A DNA stretch of 64,000 nucleotides. Origin: Mesolinea sp040772305 (GTDB taxonomy: Bacteria; Chloroflexota; Anaerolineae; Anaerolineales; Anaerolineaceae). Made by a program: the position numbers and the translations under genes. The notes under the pieces are model-generated. The model was not told the origin of the DNA. It ran no database searches and was given only the letters and a program-made list of their open reading frames with translations. Location: the NCBI GenBank assembly GCA_040772305.1, contig JAXGYK010000001.1, positions 1,116,001 to 1,180,000 on the forward strand. The letters are read 5' to 3'. This document shows, one piece after another, positions 33,935 to 43,037 of this stretch; position 1 is the stretch's first letter; each line of letters starts with the position of its first letter.

Positions 33935-34816
33935 CTAAAGTGGTTGTAATGGAGGTTCGGCAGAGTTCTTGTCGGTCAGAAGAGTTACATTTTTCACCTT
34001 ATCTGTAAACAACGTTGCTGGATATTCGACTGTCGGTTCATGGAACATAAGCATTCGAATTGCTGTTCGTTTCCATTGACCGGTTGCACAAATAAAAACA
34101 ACCCTAGTTGTTTTCAATAGGGATTTAAACCCTATACTTACAGCTAATGGCGGTATGAATTGTGTTAATCCGCCAAAACGTCTTTGAGAATTTGATATAA
34201 ATGTCTCCACGTTAATTGGATAAATCCTGGTCTTCATCTTGCAGTAATCTTCTTCTGTCACGATAAACCATGGGGAATGTGGTGGTTCACAGTAAGCTAC
34301 TAAACCTCTAAATCCCAAGCCAGCAAATACTGTATCTAGCCCACCAATATTTTCAATAGCTTGATCCATAGCATCGAGATCGTTATATCTTGGGTAATGT
34401 CGCTGTTCCATCGGCACATTGAGTTTAGGATCTATCTTCTCGAAGAATATTCTATTAAATTTGCTCTCCAAATTGAAATATGCATTATCTTTAGGAAATG
34501 GACGGCAATTCCAATCGAGATAATCATCCATTAAAAAAATGTGCAAAGATTCTAGTGATATTTTATTTTTGTTTACATAGTCAATAAAAATTGGATATTG
34601 CTCACCAGGACCAGCTGGTAGCACCCACCTTGTAGGTTTATTGTTTTTTATGTTGGTTACCAGCTCATCAATCATGATCTGCGCAGCAGAGGCATATACA
34701 TCTTTTGCAGAGTCATGAATTATGGCATGAATTCTTGAGTCAGGATGGTCTGCCAATCTCTCAACTGGTATCCTGCAAAATTCAAATAATTTCTCTCGAT
34801 CGATTCTAGAAGTCAT
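33935..34816 (-). CDS. NagB/6-phosphogluconolactonase-superfamily protein with altered active site
   Basis: 293 residues. It has the NagB fold pattern: WVLPAGPGEQYPIFIDYV at the phosphate-binding loop, FLMDDYLDW where glucosamine-6-phosphate deaminase has its catalytic LDEY, and GLGFRGLVAYCEPP where the enzyme has a GxGxDGHIAFNEP motif. The Asp and His of that motif are replaced by Arg and Leu, so ordinary deamination by the known mechanism is doubtful. It may act on a different phosphorylated sugar, or bind one as a sensor. It sits between the ABC permeases and the PfkB kinase. Confidence 0.75.
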   Translation of the reverse strand: MTSRIDREKLFEFCRIPVERLADHPDSRIHAIIHDSAKDVYASAAQIMIDELVTNIKNNKPTRWVLPAGPGEQYPIFIDYVNKNKISLESLHIFLMDDYLDWNCRPFPKDNAYFNLESKFNRIFFEKIDPKLNVPMEQRHYPRYNDLDAMDQAIENIGGLDTVFAGLGFRGLVAYCEPPHSPWFIVTEEDYCKMKTRIYPINVETFISNSQRRFGGLTQFIPPLAVSIGFKSLLKTTRVVFICATGQWKRTAIRMLMFHEPTVEYPATLFTDKVKNVTLLTDKNSAEPPLQPL

Positions 34817-34864
34817 AGCGATTCCTTTTTTGATAAACTTAATTACGTGAGTTTCTATTGGTGG

Positions 34865-35695
34865 TTAACCTTTTATTGCACCTGCAGTTAACCCTTTGAT
34901 AAACTGTCTTGAAAAGATTAAATACAATATGAGCATTGGCAAAGCAGCCAAACAAAGTACACTCAAGATATTCGTCCAATTTGCAGAGAATTCCCCAAAT
35001 AATAAGGATACTCCTAGTTGAATTGTGCGATTCTCTTTACTCCTGAGGAGGATCAAAGGCCACCAAAAATCATTCCATATGGGAACCATGTTAAATATCG
35101 CTACCGTTGCTAATGCAGGCCGACATAAGGGCAATACAATTCTTAGATAAACTTGAAATTCGCTAGCTCCATCAATTCTTGCGGCCTCAATCAACCCAGA
35201 TGGCAAATTTCTGATAAATTCTGTTATTACTAATATCGATACTGGAATGCCTGATGCCACATAAATAGGAATTACTGCAAGTAAAGTATCATGAGTATTG
35301 AGTTTTTGAGTCAAGTCAATCAGGCTAATAGTTGCTAGCTTTACTGGGATCATCATACCTAATATAAAAAAGATATATGTTATTTTCGAGATGGTACTTT
35401 TCCATCTTACGAGTGAATAAGATGCTAGTGAGCCAAAAAACATAATCAATAATAAACATATTACTGTTATAGTCAGACTGTTCCTAAATAGAATAGAAAA
35501 ATTGCCATATTTGATAGCGTTCTGATATCCCTCTAAAGTAATATTGGTCGGCAGCGAAAAAGGGTTAATAAATATCTCCCTTTGAATTTTGAAAGAATTT
35601 ACTATCAAAGTGTATACCGGAAATAAGACAATCAGCGACCAAACTGTTAGCGAAAGATGAAGGAAAATTTGTTCAATGGTCGATCGTTTTTTCAT
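34865..35695 (-). CDS. Sugar ABC transporter permease, MalG type
   Basis: 276 residues, six membrane helices. The cytoplasmic EAA loop is clear: EAARIDGASEFQVYLRIVLPL (split near residue 190), which docks on the ATPase. CUT1-family permeases of this kind import mono- and oligosaccharides. It follows the MalF-type gene by 13 bases. No ATPase gene is in the operon, so a shared MsmK-like ATPase elsewhere must energise it. Confidence 0.92.
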   Translation of the reverse strand: MKKRSTIEQIFLHLSLTVWSLIVLFPVYTLIVNSFKIQREIFINPFSLPTNITLEGYQNAIKYGNFSILFRNSLTITVICLLLIMFFGSLASYSLVRWKSTISKITYIFFILGMMIPVKLATISLIDLTQKLNTHDTLLAVIPIYVASGIPVSILVITEFIRNLPSGLIEAARIDGASEFQVYLRIVLPLCRPALATVAIFNMVPIWNDFWWPLILLRSKENRTIQLGVSLLFGEFSANWTNILSVLCLAALPMLILYLIFSRQFIKGLTAGAIKG

Positions 35696-35708
35696 AGTAA
35701 CTATCCCT

Positions 35709-36668
35709 TCATTCGTTATATTGGTTTGTCCGTAGGCGGAGCCAAAAAAGGACTCCTATTATCAAAATCGCGAATATTACCGTCGCAATTGCAGCACCTA
35801 ACCCAGGTAATATGATTCCTGTGAATGGTTCACCGCCTATTCCAATTCTATAGAAAAACGTCCCCATAATATCAGTTGCACCAAGAGGATCCCCCCGAGA
35901 CGACTCTAAGGCATAAACAATATCAAAAGCGCTGAAATCACGAATAAAAGTGATTATTAAATAGACGCCAATTATCGGAATGATTAATGGGAGTTTTATA
36001 AACCAAAAGACTTTCCAAGTTGATGCCCCATCAACCATTGCAGCATCTATAATTTCTTCGTCTATACCCTGGATAGCGGAGAGAAAAAGCATTGTCGGCA
36101 TACCTACCCATTGCCAAGAAGATATTAACGAAACCGTAATCATTGCATATGCTGGGTCCCCAAGCCATGGTTTTACAAGAGAGGATAAACCGATCAAGTT
36201 CAGAATATAGGGAACACCTCCCCATTGAGGGTTAAGTATTAATCGCCATAAAAATCCCACAACGAGCACAGATAGTGTAGTGGGTAGAAAGATAATTGTT
36301 CTATATATTTTTTCTCCTCGCTTCACTCTTGATAGCATAACAGCCAGAACTAATCCAAGAATTATAGAGAAGAATATATGCACAAGCAGGAGAGTAAAAG
36401 TATTTCCTAGCGCATTAGTGAGCTTTTCAAAATAATAGTTTTCAGTAAATAGAGTAATGTAGTTTTTTAACCCTACAAATTGTTGGTTCGCGTAATATAT
36501 GCCCTCGTAAAAACTTAGTTTTAATGAACTCACCAATGGAAGAGCAAGAAAAACAAGATATACAACAAATGCTGGTAATAGAAAAAGAACCCATTGGAGG
36601 TGGAATCGAATACTATTATTTGATCCCACCTTTTTATTAAAATGCTGTGTTTTTATCCTGTGTTCCAC
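35709..36668 (-). CDS. Sugar ABC transporter permease, MalF type
   Basis: 319 residues with a long N-terminal cytoplasmic stretch and six or more membrane helices. The EAA loop reads DAAMVDGASTWKVFWFIKLP near residue 215. It pairs with the MalG-type permease to form the membrane channel of a CUT1 importer. It lies between the binding-protein gene and its partner permease in the usual order. Confidence 0.92.
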   Translation of the reverse strand: MEHRIKTQHFNKKVGSNNSIRFHLQWVLFLLPAFVVYLVFLALPLVSSLKLSFYEGIYYANQQFVGLKNYITLFTENYYFEKLTNALGNTFTLLLVHIFFSIILGLVLAVMLSRVKRGEKIYRTIIFLPTTLSVLVVGFLWRLILNPQWGGVPYILNLIGLSSLVKPWLGDPAYAMITVSLISSWQWVGMPTMLFLSAIQGIDEEIIDAAMVDGASTWKVFWFIKLPLIIPIIGVYLIITFIRDFSAFDIVYALESSRGDPLGATDIMGTFFYRIGIGGEPFTGIILPGLGAAIATVIFAILIIGVLFWLRLRTNQYNE

Positions 36669-36745
36669 TTTGCCACCAATCGTAATTCAATACAACCAGG
36701 AGAGGGTTTATTATTTCTAATATACCCTCTCCAATCTTTTATTAA

Positions 36746-38077
36746 TTAATTGCAGTCTTTCTGTGGTTCATACCACGACGATATTCCATCATAAAGGTTC
36801 TGAGCCGCTTCTTCTGGTGTCATAGTACCATTCAACACCGCAACGGTTAAATCAATAAATAATGCGGATGTGCCCGGTGTGCCCTGATTCAAGTAGAATC
36901 TAGCGTCTGTTCCAGCTGATGCAGCCATCAGATCAAGAAATTTTTGTGCGTACTTATTCTTGGGGGCAATGTCCTCATCTTTGGTAACATGGAAGTTGCC
37001 AACTAGGTAATCTGGGACCATCTCTGCGTAATCTCTAGTGGTTAGCCATGACAAAAATATTTTGGCCTCATCTATGTGTTCGGATGCCGAATTTATGCCA
37101 CAAGCTGCATCTAATTCCGCAACCATATATACTTCCTTACCTTCAGCTGGAGGAACAGGCATAATGTTGAACTCAAAATCTGGATTGCTTTCTGTAATTA
37201 CAGGAATATCGTAAGAGCCGTTGAAAAACATAGCTGCTTTGCCTTGTGCGAAATATTCCCTGGCATCTGAATTTGTAAGGGCGGCTGCGCCATCAGGTAA
37301 ATAGGCGGAAATATCCTTAACCTGCTGGAATAGTTGAACCCAATTTTCGTCATTCATGCATGATTTGCCATCAAAATAAGCTAACCTGCCCTCGCGCCCG
37401 CCAATTAAGGTTGGGATCATATTCCATAGGAATAATGATCTTACATATGCAGGTTCACCATAGCCATTTGCAAAAGGAGTTATTCCTAACTCTTGAAGCT
37501 TGGCAGAGACATTTAAGAGCTCTTCCCATGTGGTAGGTAAGTCCAGGTTGTTATCTGTGAAAATCTTTTCATTGTAGAAAAGACCCATCGAGTTTTTGTA
37601 CATGCCTACGCCGAACACCTTACCATCCTTACCGGTCCAAGATTCAATCACTTCTGGAGGTAAATTTTCAAGCCCAGGAAGTCCATCTATGGGCACAAAA
37701 TAACCTGCTTCATACAGCTGATGAGCTGCTCCTGACCCGAGAGATCGCAGATAATATAAGTCATAACCTGTCCCACTCGTTAATTGAGCTGTGGTAGCAG
37801 CATCATACTCAGTGGGAAGCGTTGGTGAAAATTCAACGATAATGTTTGGATGCTCTTCATGGAATTTTCCTAGTATAACTTCCATTGCCTTTACGTCATC
37901 GGTTCTCCAACTACCTAATGTCAATTTAACTACATCTGTATCAACTGTAGAAGCACTTGTTGTTTGGCCTGGTGATTCGGCTTGGGGGCTTGAAGAACTT
38001 TTTGCACACCCAGAAAGCAATAAACTCAGGACTGTGCAGAACGTTATAATAAGGTAAATCGCATTCTTTCTTTTCAT
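36746..38077 (-). CDS. Sugar ABC transporter substrate-binding lipoprotein
   Basis: 443 residues. The N-terminus has Lys/Arg, a hydrophobic core and the lipobox LLLSGC (Cys at about residue 24), followed by a Ser-rich linker. The mature part is a family 1 solute-binding protein of the CUT1 class (VVKLTLGSWRTDDVKAMEVIL and later AYLPDGAAALTNSDAREYFAQGKAAMFFNG). It captures the substrate outside the membrane and delivers it to the two permeases encoded next. The ligand cannot be read from sequence. Confidence 0.92.
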   Translation of the reverse strand: MKRKNAIYLIITFCTVLSLLLSGCAKSSSSPQAESPGQTTSASTVDTDVVKLTLGSWRTDDVKAMEVILGKFHEEHPNIIVEFSPTLPTEYDAATTAQLTSGTGYDLYYLRSLGSGAAHQLYEAGYFVPIDGLPGLENLPPEVIESWTGKDGKVFGVGMYKNSMGLFYNEKIFTDNNLDLPTTWEELLNVSAKLQELGITPFANGYGEPAYVRSLFLWNMIPTLIGGREGRLAYFDGKSCMNDENWVQLFQQVKDISAYLPDGAAALTNSDAREYFAQGKAAMFFNGSYDIPVITESNPDFEFNIMPVPPAEGKEVYMVAELDAACGINSASEHIDEAKIFLSWLTTRDYAEMVPDYLVGNFHVTKDEDIAPKNKYAQKFLDLMAASAGTDARFYLNQGTPGTSALFIDLTVAVLNGTMTPEEAAQNLYDGISSWYEPQKDCN

Positions 38078-38170
38078 TTCTTCTCCTTTTTGTTAGTGGT
38101 TTATATTTAATAGTTTTCTGTAGATCATTTCCTTCTCCATTTATCGAGACCGACTTTTGAAATATCTCGG

Positions 38171-39838
38171 CTATTTTGCGCTAAAGCCGTATATATCTTT
38201 TGCCCGGTCAATTGAAATGAGTCCACTTTCCACATCGTTGGTGATATCTCTAACATTTCGTTGCTTAGGGTTACCATAGCCGCCACCACCAGATGTCTTA
38301 ATCACAAGTTGATCCCCTTTGTTCATCATTAGCCTTACTTTTGAGTCCAATCGTTTCAATAGACCATCCTTTCTCTTAACGATAAAACTTGAACCACTCG
38401 CATGCAATTCATTTTGTAGGCCCCAAGGTTTATACTTGACGCGATCTGATATTATTTGACAACTAATATCGTCCTGATCGAATTGAATCACTCTCTTAAT
38501 GCCAAAACCACCCCGATACTGGCCTGGACCTTCAGAATTGTCATTTAGGCCATATTCAATGACTGTGACAGGCAATAACCTTTCCAATACTTCTATAGGA
38601 GTATTTCTTGTATTGGTCATATGTGTATGGACGCCACTTTCGCCGTCTTGGTCGTACAACGCGCCCGATCCCCCCCCTACAGTTTCACCATTAACAACAT
38701 ATTCTCCTGATTCCTGGTCATAATGTCCTAGTTGAATTCCATTCATAGCTCCTGATGCTGCAGCACAAACTCTTTCGGGAATAGCTTTAGAAAAAGCGCC
38801 TAATAAGACATCTACAATTCTTTGAGTGGTTATACTATTTCCAGAGCCTGTTGCTGCAGGGAATTTTGAGTTCAGCACAGTATCTTCTGGGGTGATGACT
38901 TCTGCAGGTCTAAATGTCCCTACGTTCGGTGGGATAGTTGGATCAGTTACTGCTCTTAATACATAGTAGACACAAGCGAGCACCATTGGCCTAACACAAT
39001 TGATTGACCCCTTTACTTGAGGATGCGAACCCGTGAAATCAATAACTATCTTAGGTCCACCAGTTTTTATTTTTACTGTTATTAATATTGGGTCTTCGGT
39101 CGTTGCACCATCGCCTTCGACAAAATCTGAGAATTCATGCTCGCCGCTTGGAAATTTTAGCAATTCATTGACCATTCGTCGCTCGCAATAACCTTTTAAT
39201 GCTTCTATTGCTTCTTCTACTATCTCGATCGAAAATTCTTGACACACTTCTTCAAAGCGTCTTTTCCCAACATTTATCGCTGCCACCTGAGCCATGAGAT
39301 CGCCTTCACTAATATATGGCGTCCGGATGTTTGTTAAGAATATTGAGAGGATTTCTTTGTCAACCTTTCCTCGTTTCTGGATCTTAATAGGTGGAAAACG
39401 AATACCTTCCTGAAATATTTCTGTTGCTTCTGCTGTAAGGGAAGTTGGAACCATCCCTCCAACGTCTATATGATGTGCGAGATTTCCAAGATAGGCTATT
39501 AATTTTTTGTCATGGAATATTGGTGCAAAAAGGATAATGTCAGGTAGGTGAGTGCCTCCAACAAATGGGTCGTTATGCATTAATATGTCGCCTTCTTCCA
39601 ATTCGGATATATCAATATCTTTCAGGGCACCTTTAACACCCCAAGGCAATACACCGGAGTGGACGGGTATATGTTCTGCTTGGGCGATAGTGTCTCCGTT
39701 TATATCGAAAAGTGCACAAGAAGCGTCACGTCTATCCTTAATGTTTGTTGAATAGGCGGTTTTAATAATCGTTGCTCCCATCTCTTCGGGTATAGCAGCA
39801 AAACGATTTCTCATCACTTCAAGTAAAATTCCATCCAT
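38171..39838 (-). CDS. hyuB: Hydantoinase B / oxoprolinase B-family protein
   Basis: 555 residues. The N-terminus LEVMRNRFAAIPEEMGATIIKTAYSTNIKDRRDASCALFD and DPFVGGTHLPDI, TGSHPQVKGSINC and the Gly-rich end KTSGGGGYGNP are typical of HyuB. With HyuA it forms ATP-dependent enzymes that open cyclic amides: N-methylhydantoin, hydantoins or 5-oxoproline; related acetone and acetophenone carboxylases share the fold. Its place in a sugar-import operon between the binding protein and HyuA is unusual. A lactam or hydantoin derived from the imported compound is the likely substrate. Confidence 0.9.
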   Translation of the reverse strand: MDGILLEVMRNRFAAIPEEMGATIIKTAYSTNIKDRRDASCALFDINGDTIAQAEHIPVHSGVLPWGVKGALKDIDISELEEGDILMHNDPFVGGTHLPDIILFAPIFHDKKLIAYLGNLAHHIDVGGMVPTSLTAEATEIFQEGIRFPPIKIQKRGKVDKEILSIFLTNIRTPYISEGDLMAQVAAINVGKRRFEEVCQEFSIEIVEEAIEALKGYCERRMVNELLKFPSGEHEFSDFVEGDGATTEDPILITVKIKTGGPKIVIDFTGSHPQVKGSINCVRPMVLACVYYVLRAVTDPTIPPNVGTFRPAEVITPEDTVLNSKFPAATGSGNSITTQRIVDVLLGAFSKAIPERVCAAASGAMNGIQLGHYDQESGEYVVNGETVGGGSGALYDQDGESGVHTHMTNTRNTPIEVLERLLPVTVIEYGLNDNSEGPGQYRGGFGIKRVIQFDQDDISCQIISDRVKYKPWGLQNELHASGSSFIVKRKDGLLKRLDSKVRLMMNKGDQLVIKTSGGGGYGNPKQRNVRDITNDVESGLISIDRAKDIYGFSAK

Positions 39839-39860
39839 ATAATTCCTCTCTTGAAATTGT

Positions 39861-41933
39861 TTATTGATTTTCTAATTCAATCAATCTCGGGTTAACATCG
39901 ATGAGTAACGAGTAATCATTTTCTACTACTAAAGAATCCATTGGTCCTAATAAAGTTGTAGAACCTAATTCTTCAATCCTGGCTGGACCCACAATCTTCA
40001 TTCCTGGCTTTAATGTCATTCTATTAATTACATTGATATTTTCCCAATTACCATTAAAGAAAGCTCGGGAAGTTTTGTTTGTATTAACTTCAGATTCCTC
40101 TAGTATCAACTCTGACTTTCTGAAATTAATAGAATTTTCGAGTAACACCACAGATAGTCGTAAGTTCACTAATTCAACGGGATCTCCATGCTTGTTAAAC
40201 CCATATTCCTGTAGATGTTTTGTATGAAAACTTGAAATAGCTGCATTTAAGTGAGTTTCATTTAACTTTGAGGTCTCCAGTGGGATATTTATTGTGTAAT
40301 CTTGGTTTAAATATCGCAGGTCAGCGCTAAAGCTATACTCAGCATTTTCATGTTTAAAGTTATCGCGCTCAATTTCCTTTACCGCTTTTTCATACAAAAT
40401 TGATAAATTGTTGTTGATTTCATCAATGCATAGTTCTTTTTGCTCTACCACCATCGTAACAACTTCATCATAGCGAATAGGAGCAACTAAGAGACCAAGA
40501 GCCGAATAATTCCCTGGCGCAATTGGCACAATAACGTTCTTAATATTCAAAGATCTAGCTATTTCGACTGCATGCAGAGGACCTGCACCACCATATGCCA
40601 ATATTGCAAAACCGCGAGGGTCAATCCCTTTTTCTATTGTTATTTTGCGAATAGCTCTAATCATACTGGCATTCGCAACCTGAAGAATTCCAAGTGCTGC
40701 TTCTTCTATATTTTTGTGTAGCTTAGTGCAAAGCTGTTCTCGAACCGCATTTCTAGCCATATTGAGGTCTAGTAATACTGAACCTCCTGCTAATCTTTCA
40801 CCAATATAGCCAAGAATTAGATTTGCGTCTGTAATCGTTGGTTCAATTCCTCCTCGGGAATAACTTACTGGTCCTGGGTTTGCACCAGCACTCTTTGGTC
40901 CAACCCGAAGCGCACCTCCACCATCTATCCAGGCTATAGACCCACCTCCAGCGCCAATGGTCGCAATATCTATATGAGGAAATCGTATTGGGTAGCCCTC
41001 TATTTCTCCTTCGTTTCTAAAGCCGCTTTTTCCATTTATAATCACGGATACATCGAATGAAGTTCCTCCCATATCACATGTTATGAGGTTCTTATGGGAA
41101 CTGATTTTCGCAAAGTTTTCTGCGCCTAGAACTCCTCCTGCTGGTCCGGAAAGTAAAGTAAACACACAATTACTAGAAGCAGTCCCATCAGTCATCATTC
41201 CCCCTGATGATTTCATAATAAGTAAAGGCGCTCTAATATTTGCAGAATTAAGCCTGTCACGTAAATGCATGACATACTTTTCCATTTTCGGTTGGACGTA
41301 GGCGTTAATGACTGTTGTAATAGTTCTTTCGTATTCACGAAACTCTGGCAAAATCTGACTAGAAATTGTTGCTTTTAGGCTTGGAAATCTTTCTCTGATT
41401 ATTTGTAGAGCTTTAATTTCGTTTGAAGGATTGATATAAGAGTGTAGGAAACATATTGCTATAGATTCAACACCGATAGTAACAAGATCTTGAACCAACT
41501 CAATTAGCTCATTTTCATTTAGTTCAACATGTATTTCTCCAGTGTGGAAAGTTCTCTCACTAACTTCTCTTCTTAAAGATCTTGGTATTAACACTTCTGG
41601 TTTTTGTATTCGTAGCGAATAAAGCGAAGGGCGGTTTTGCCTTCCAATATATAATACGTCACGAAAACCTTTTGTTGTAATTAATGCTGTGACTGCCCCG
41701 GCATGTTCCAACAAAGTATTGGTGGCAACTGTCGTTCCATGTGCTACTGTTTTTATGACGCTGTTATCTAAACCAAATTTTTTTGTGAGATTGTTTATTC
41801 CTTTTATTAATCCGAGACTCTGATCAGTTGGAGTGGAGGATACCTTTTCAAGGTGAAAAACTCCAGTGTCATCCACACCAACAATATCAGTAAAGGTACC
41901 TCCGATATCTACGCCAACTATAAGTTTCTTCAT
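39861..41933 (-). CDS. hyuA: Hydantoinase A / oxoprolinase A-family protein
   Basis: 690 residues. The N-terminal VGVDIGGTFTDIVGVDD is the ATP-binding loop of the actin-like fold, with THGTTVATNTLLE-like AHGTTVATNTLLEHAGA following. TCDMGGTSFDVSVI is the second phosphate loop, and AYGGAGPLHA near residue 455 is the family signature. HyuA binds ATP and phosphorylates the amide substrate, while HyuB completes ring opening. It is 22 bases upstream of hyuB. The exact substrate (hydantoin, 5-oxoproline or another lactam) is unknown. Confidence 0.9.
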   Translation of the reverse strand: MKKLIVGVDIGGTFTDIVGVDDTGVFHLEKVSSTPTDQSLGLIKGINNLTKKFGLDNSVIKTVAHGTTVATNTLLEHAGAVTALITTKGFRDVLYIGRQNRPSLYSLRIQKPEVLIPRSLRREVSERTFHTGEIHVELNENELIELVQDLVTIGVESIAICFLHSYINPSNEIKALQIIRERFPSLKATISSQILPEFREYERTITTVINAYVQPKMEKYVMHLRDRLNSANIRAPLLIMKSSGGMMTDGTASSNCVFTLLSGPAGGVLGAENFAKISSHKNLITCDMGGTSFDVSVIINGKSGFRNEGEIEGYPIRFPHIDIATIGAGGGSIAWIDGGGALRVGPKSAGANPGPVSYSRGGIEPTITDANLILGYIGERLAGGSVLLDLNMARNAVREQLCTKLHKNIEEAALGILQVANASMIRAIRKITIEKGIDPRGFAILAYGGAGPLHAVEIARSLNIKNVIVPIAPGNYSALGLLVAPIRYDEVVTMVVEQKELCIDEINNNLSILYEKAVKEIERDNFKHENAEYSFSADLRYLNQDYTINIPLETSKLNETHLNAAISSFHTKHLQEYGFNKHGDPVELVNLRLSVVLLENSINFRKSELILEESEVNTNKTSRAFFNGNWENINVINRMTLKPGMKIVGPARIEELGSTTLLGPMDSLVVENDYSLLIDVNPRLIELENQ

Positions 41934-41965
41934 CGTTTCTCCGCAACAATCTGTGGTTAATTTTG

Positions 41966-43021
41966 TTATTTTGCAATTTTCTTGCTTCCGAGAGTAGCAT
42001 GAAAATCAGGGTGCCCTGATTCCTCAGGTTTTCGTCCCAATTTTCGTGTGAGTTCATATGCAAATAACTGAAGAGGTATTACGTAACAAAGGGGGCTCAA
42101 AGCCTCATCAATTTCGGAATTTAACCGTAAAACCAAAGTTTTTTCTGAACTAAAGGAATTATTATCATCGGTGATAACTACAACATGAGGGGATTTTTTC
42201 TCGAGATAACAAATTAATTCGTTCATCCTGGCTTGACCTATTCCAGGAGACGCTATACAAATCAAATGAGAACCATTATCTAGGCAGTGATAAGGTCCAT
42301 GCATATACTCTTCGACATTGTAAACTTCTACTGGTATTCGGACTGTCTCGGAAATTTTTAACCCACCTTCTTGGGCAGCCGCCATATTTGGACCATAACC
42401 AATGATTGTTAATGATCCTGCGTCGAAAAACCTAGTTGTGAATTCTTCTATCATATTAAAGGAAATACTTATCGTATCCTTAATCAATCTGGGTGAGTTT
42501 GAAAGATCAAGAGATTGTTTCGAGAGAGCGGTTGCTAACAAGTACAAAGTCGCGATTGTGGAAGTGAATCCCTTTGTCTTTGGTCCAACCTTTTCTTCTC
42601 CAGTCCATGTGTAGATTGCACTCTCAGCAGATTTACATCCTGAGGCTTGAGGATTCCCTGTAACAAATAGCGTCCGTGCTGAACAAGATTTGGATATCTC
42701 GATTGCTTCAATTACCCCTGTACTACGCGCTGTTTGTGATACCCCGATGACTAATGTTGTTTGGTTAATTTTGTTTTTTGGATAATACTTGTTGAAATCG
42801 AAAGGATTTGATATTTCGACAAAATATGGTAAGAGCGCATTAAACATATACTTTGCAGCAATAATAGCGTTATATGATGTTCCCGATCCTATTAAAATTA
42901 TTTTTGTTAATTTACCCAAGTTTTTTGGCAGGTTTACGGAAATCTCTCGAGGAACATTATTCAATACATCGGTGATCACACTATCTTGTTCAAAAATATA
43001 ATCTTTCATAGATGGTTTCAT
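41966..43021 (-). CDS. SIS-domain sugar isomerase/deglycase, GlmS-isomerase or FrlB-like
   Basis: 351 residues with two SIS domains. The first has ILIGSGTSYNAIIAAKYM and the Ser-rich loop VIGVSQTARSTGVIEAI; the KTKGFTSTIATLYLLA segment corresponds to the KTFTAQL helix of glucosamine-6-phosphate synthase. The second has LKISETVRIPVEVYNVEEYMHGPYH, where Glu and HGP are catalytic in relatives. There is no glutaminase domain. Such proteins either aminate, isomerise or remove amines from C-1/C-2 of sugar phosphates, as in fructoselysine-6-phosphate deglycase. With the kinase and HyuAB it suggests cleavage of a sugar-amino-acid conjugate. Confidence 0.85.
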   Translation of the reverse strand: MKPSMKDYIFEQDSVITDVLNNVPREISVNLPKNLGKLTKIILIGSGTSYNAIIAAKYMFNALLPYFVEISNPFDFNKYYPKNKINQTTLVIGVSQTARSTGVIEAIEISKSCSARTLFVTGNPQASGCKSAESAIYTWTGEEKVGPKTKGFTSTIATLYLLATALSKQSLDLSNSPRLIKDTISISFNMIEEFTTRFFDAGSLTIIGYGPNMAAAQEGGLKISETVRIPVEVYNVEEYMHGPYHCLDNGSHLICIASPGIGQARMNELICYLEKKSPHVVVITDDNNSFSSEKTLVLRLNSEIDEALSPLCYVIPLQLFAYELTRKLGRKPEESGHPDFHATLGSKKIAK

Positions 43022-43037
43022 ATTAAATTCTCAGCTT

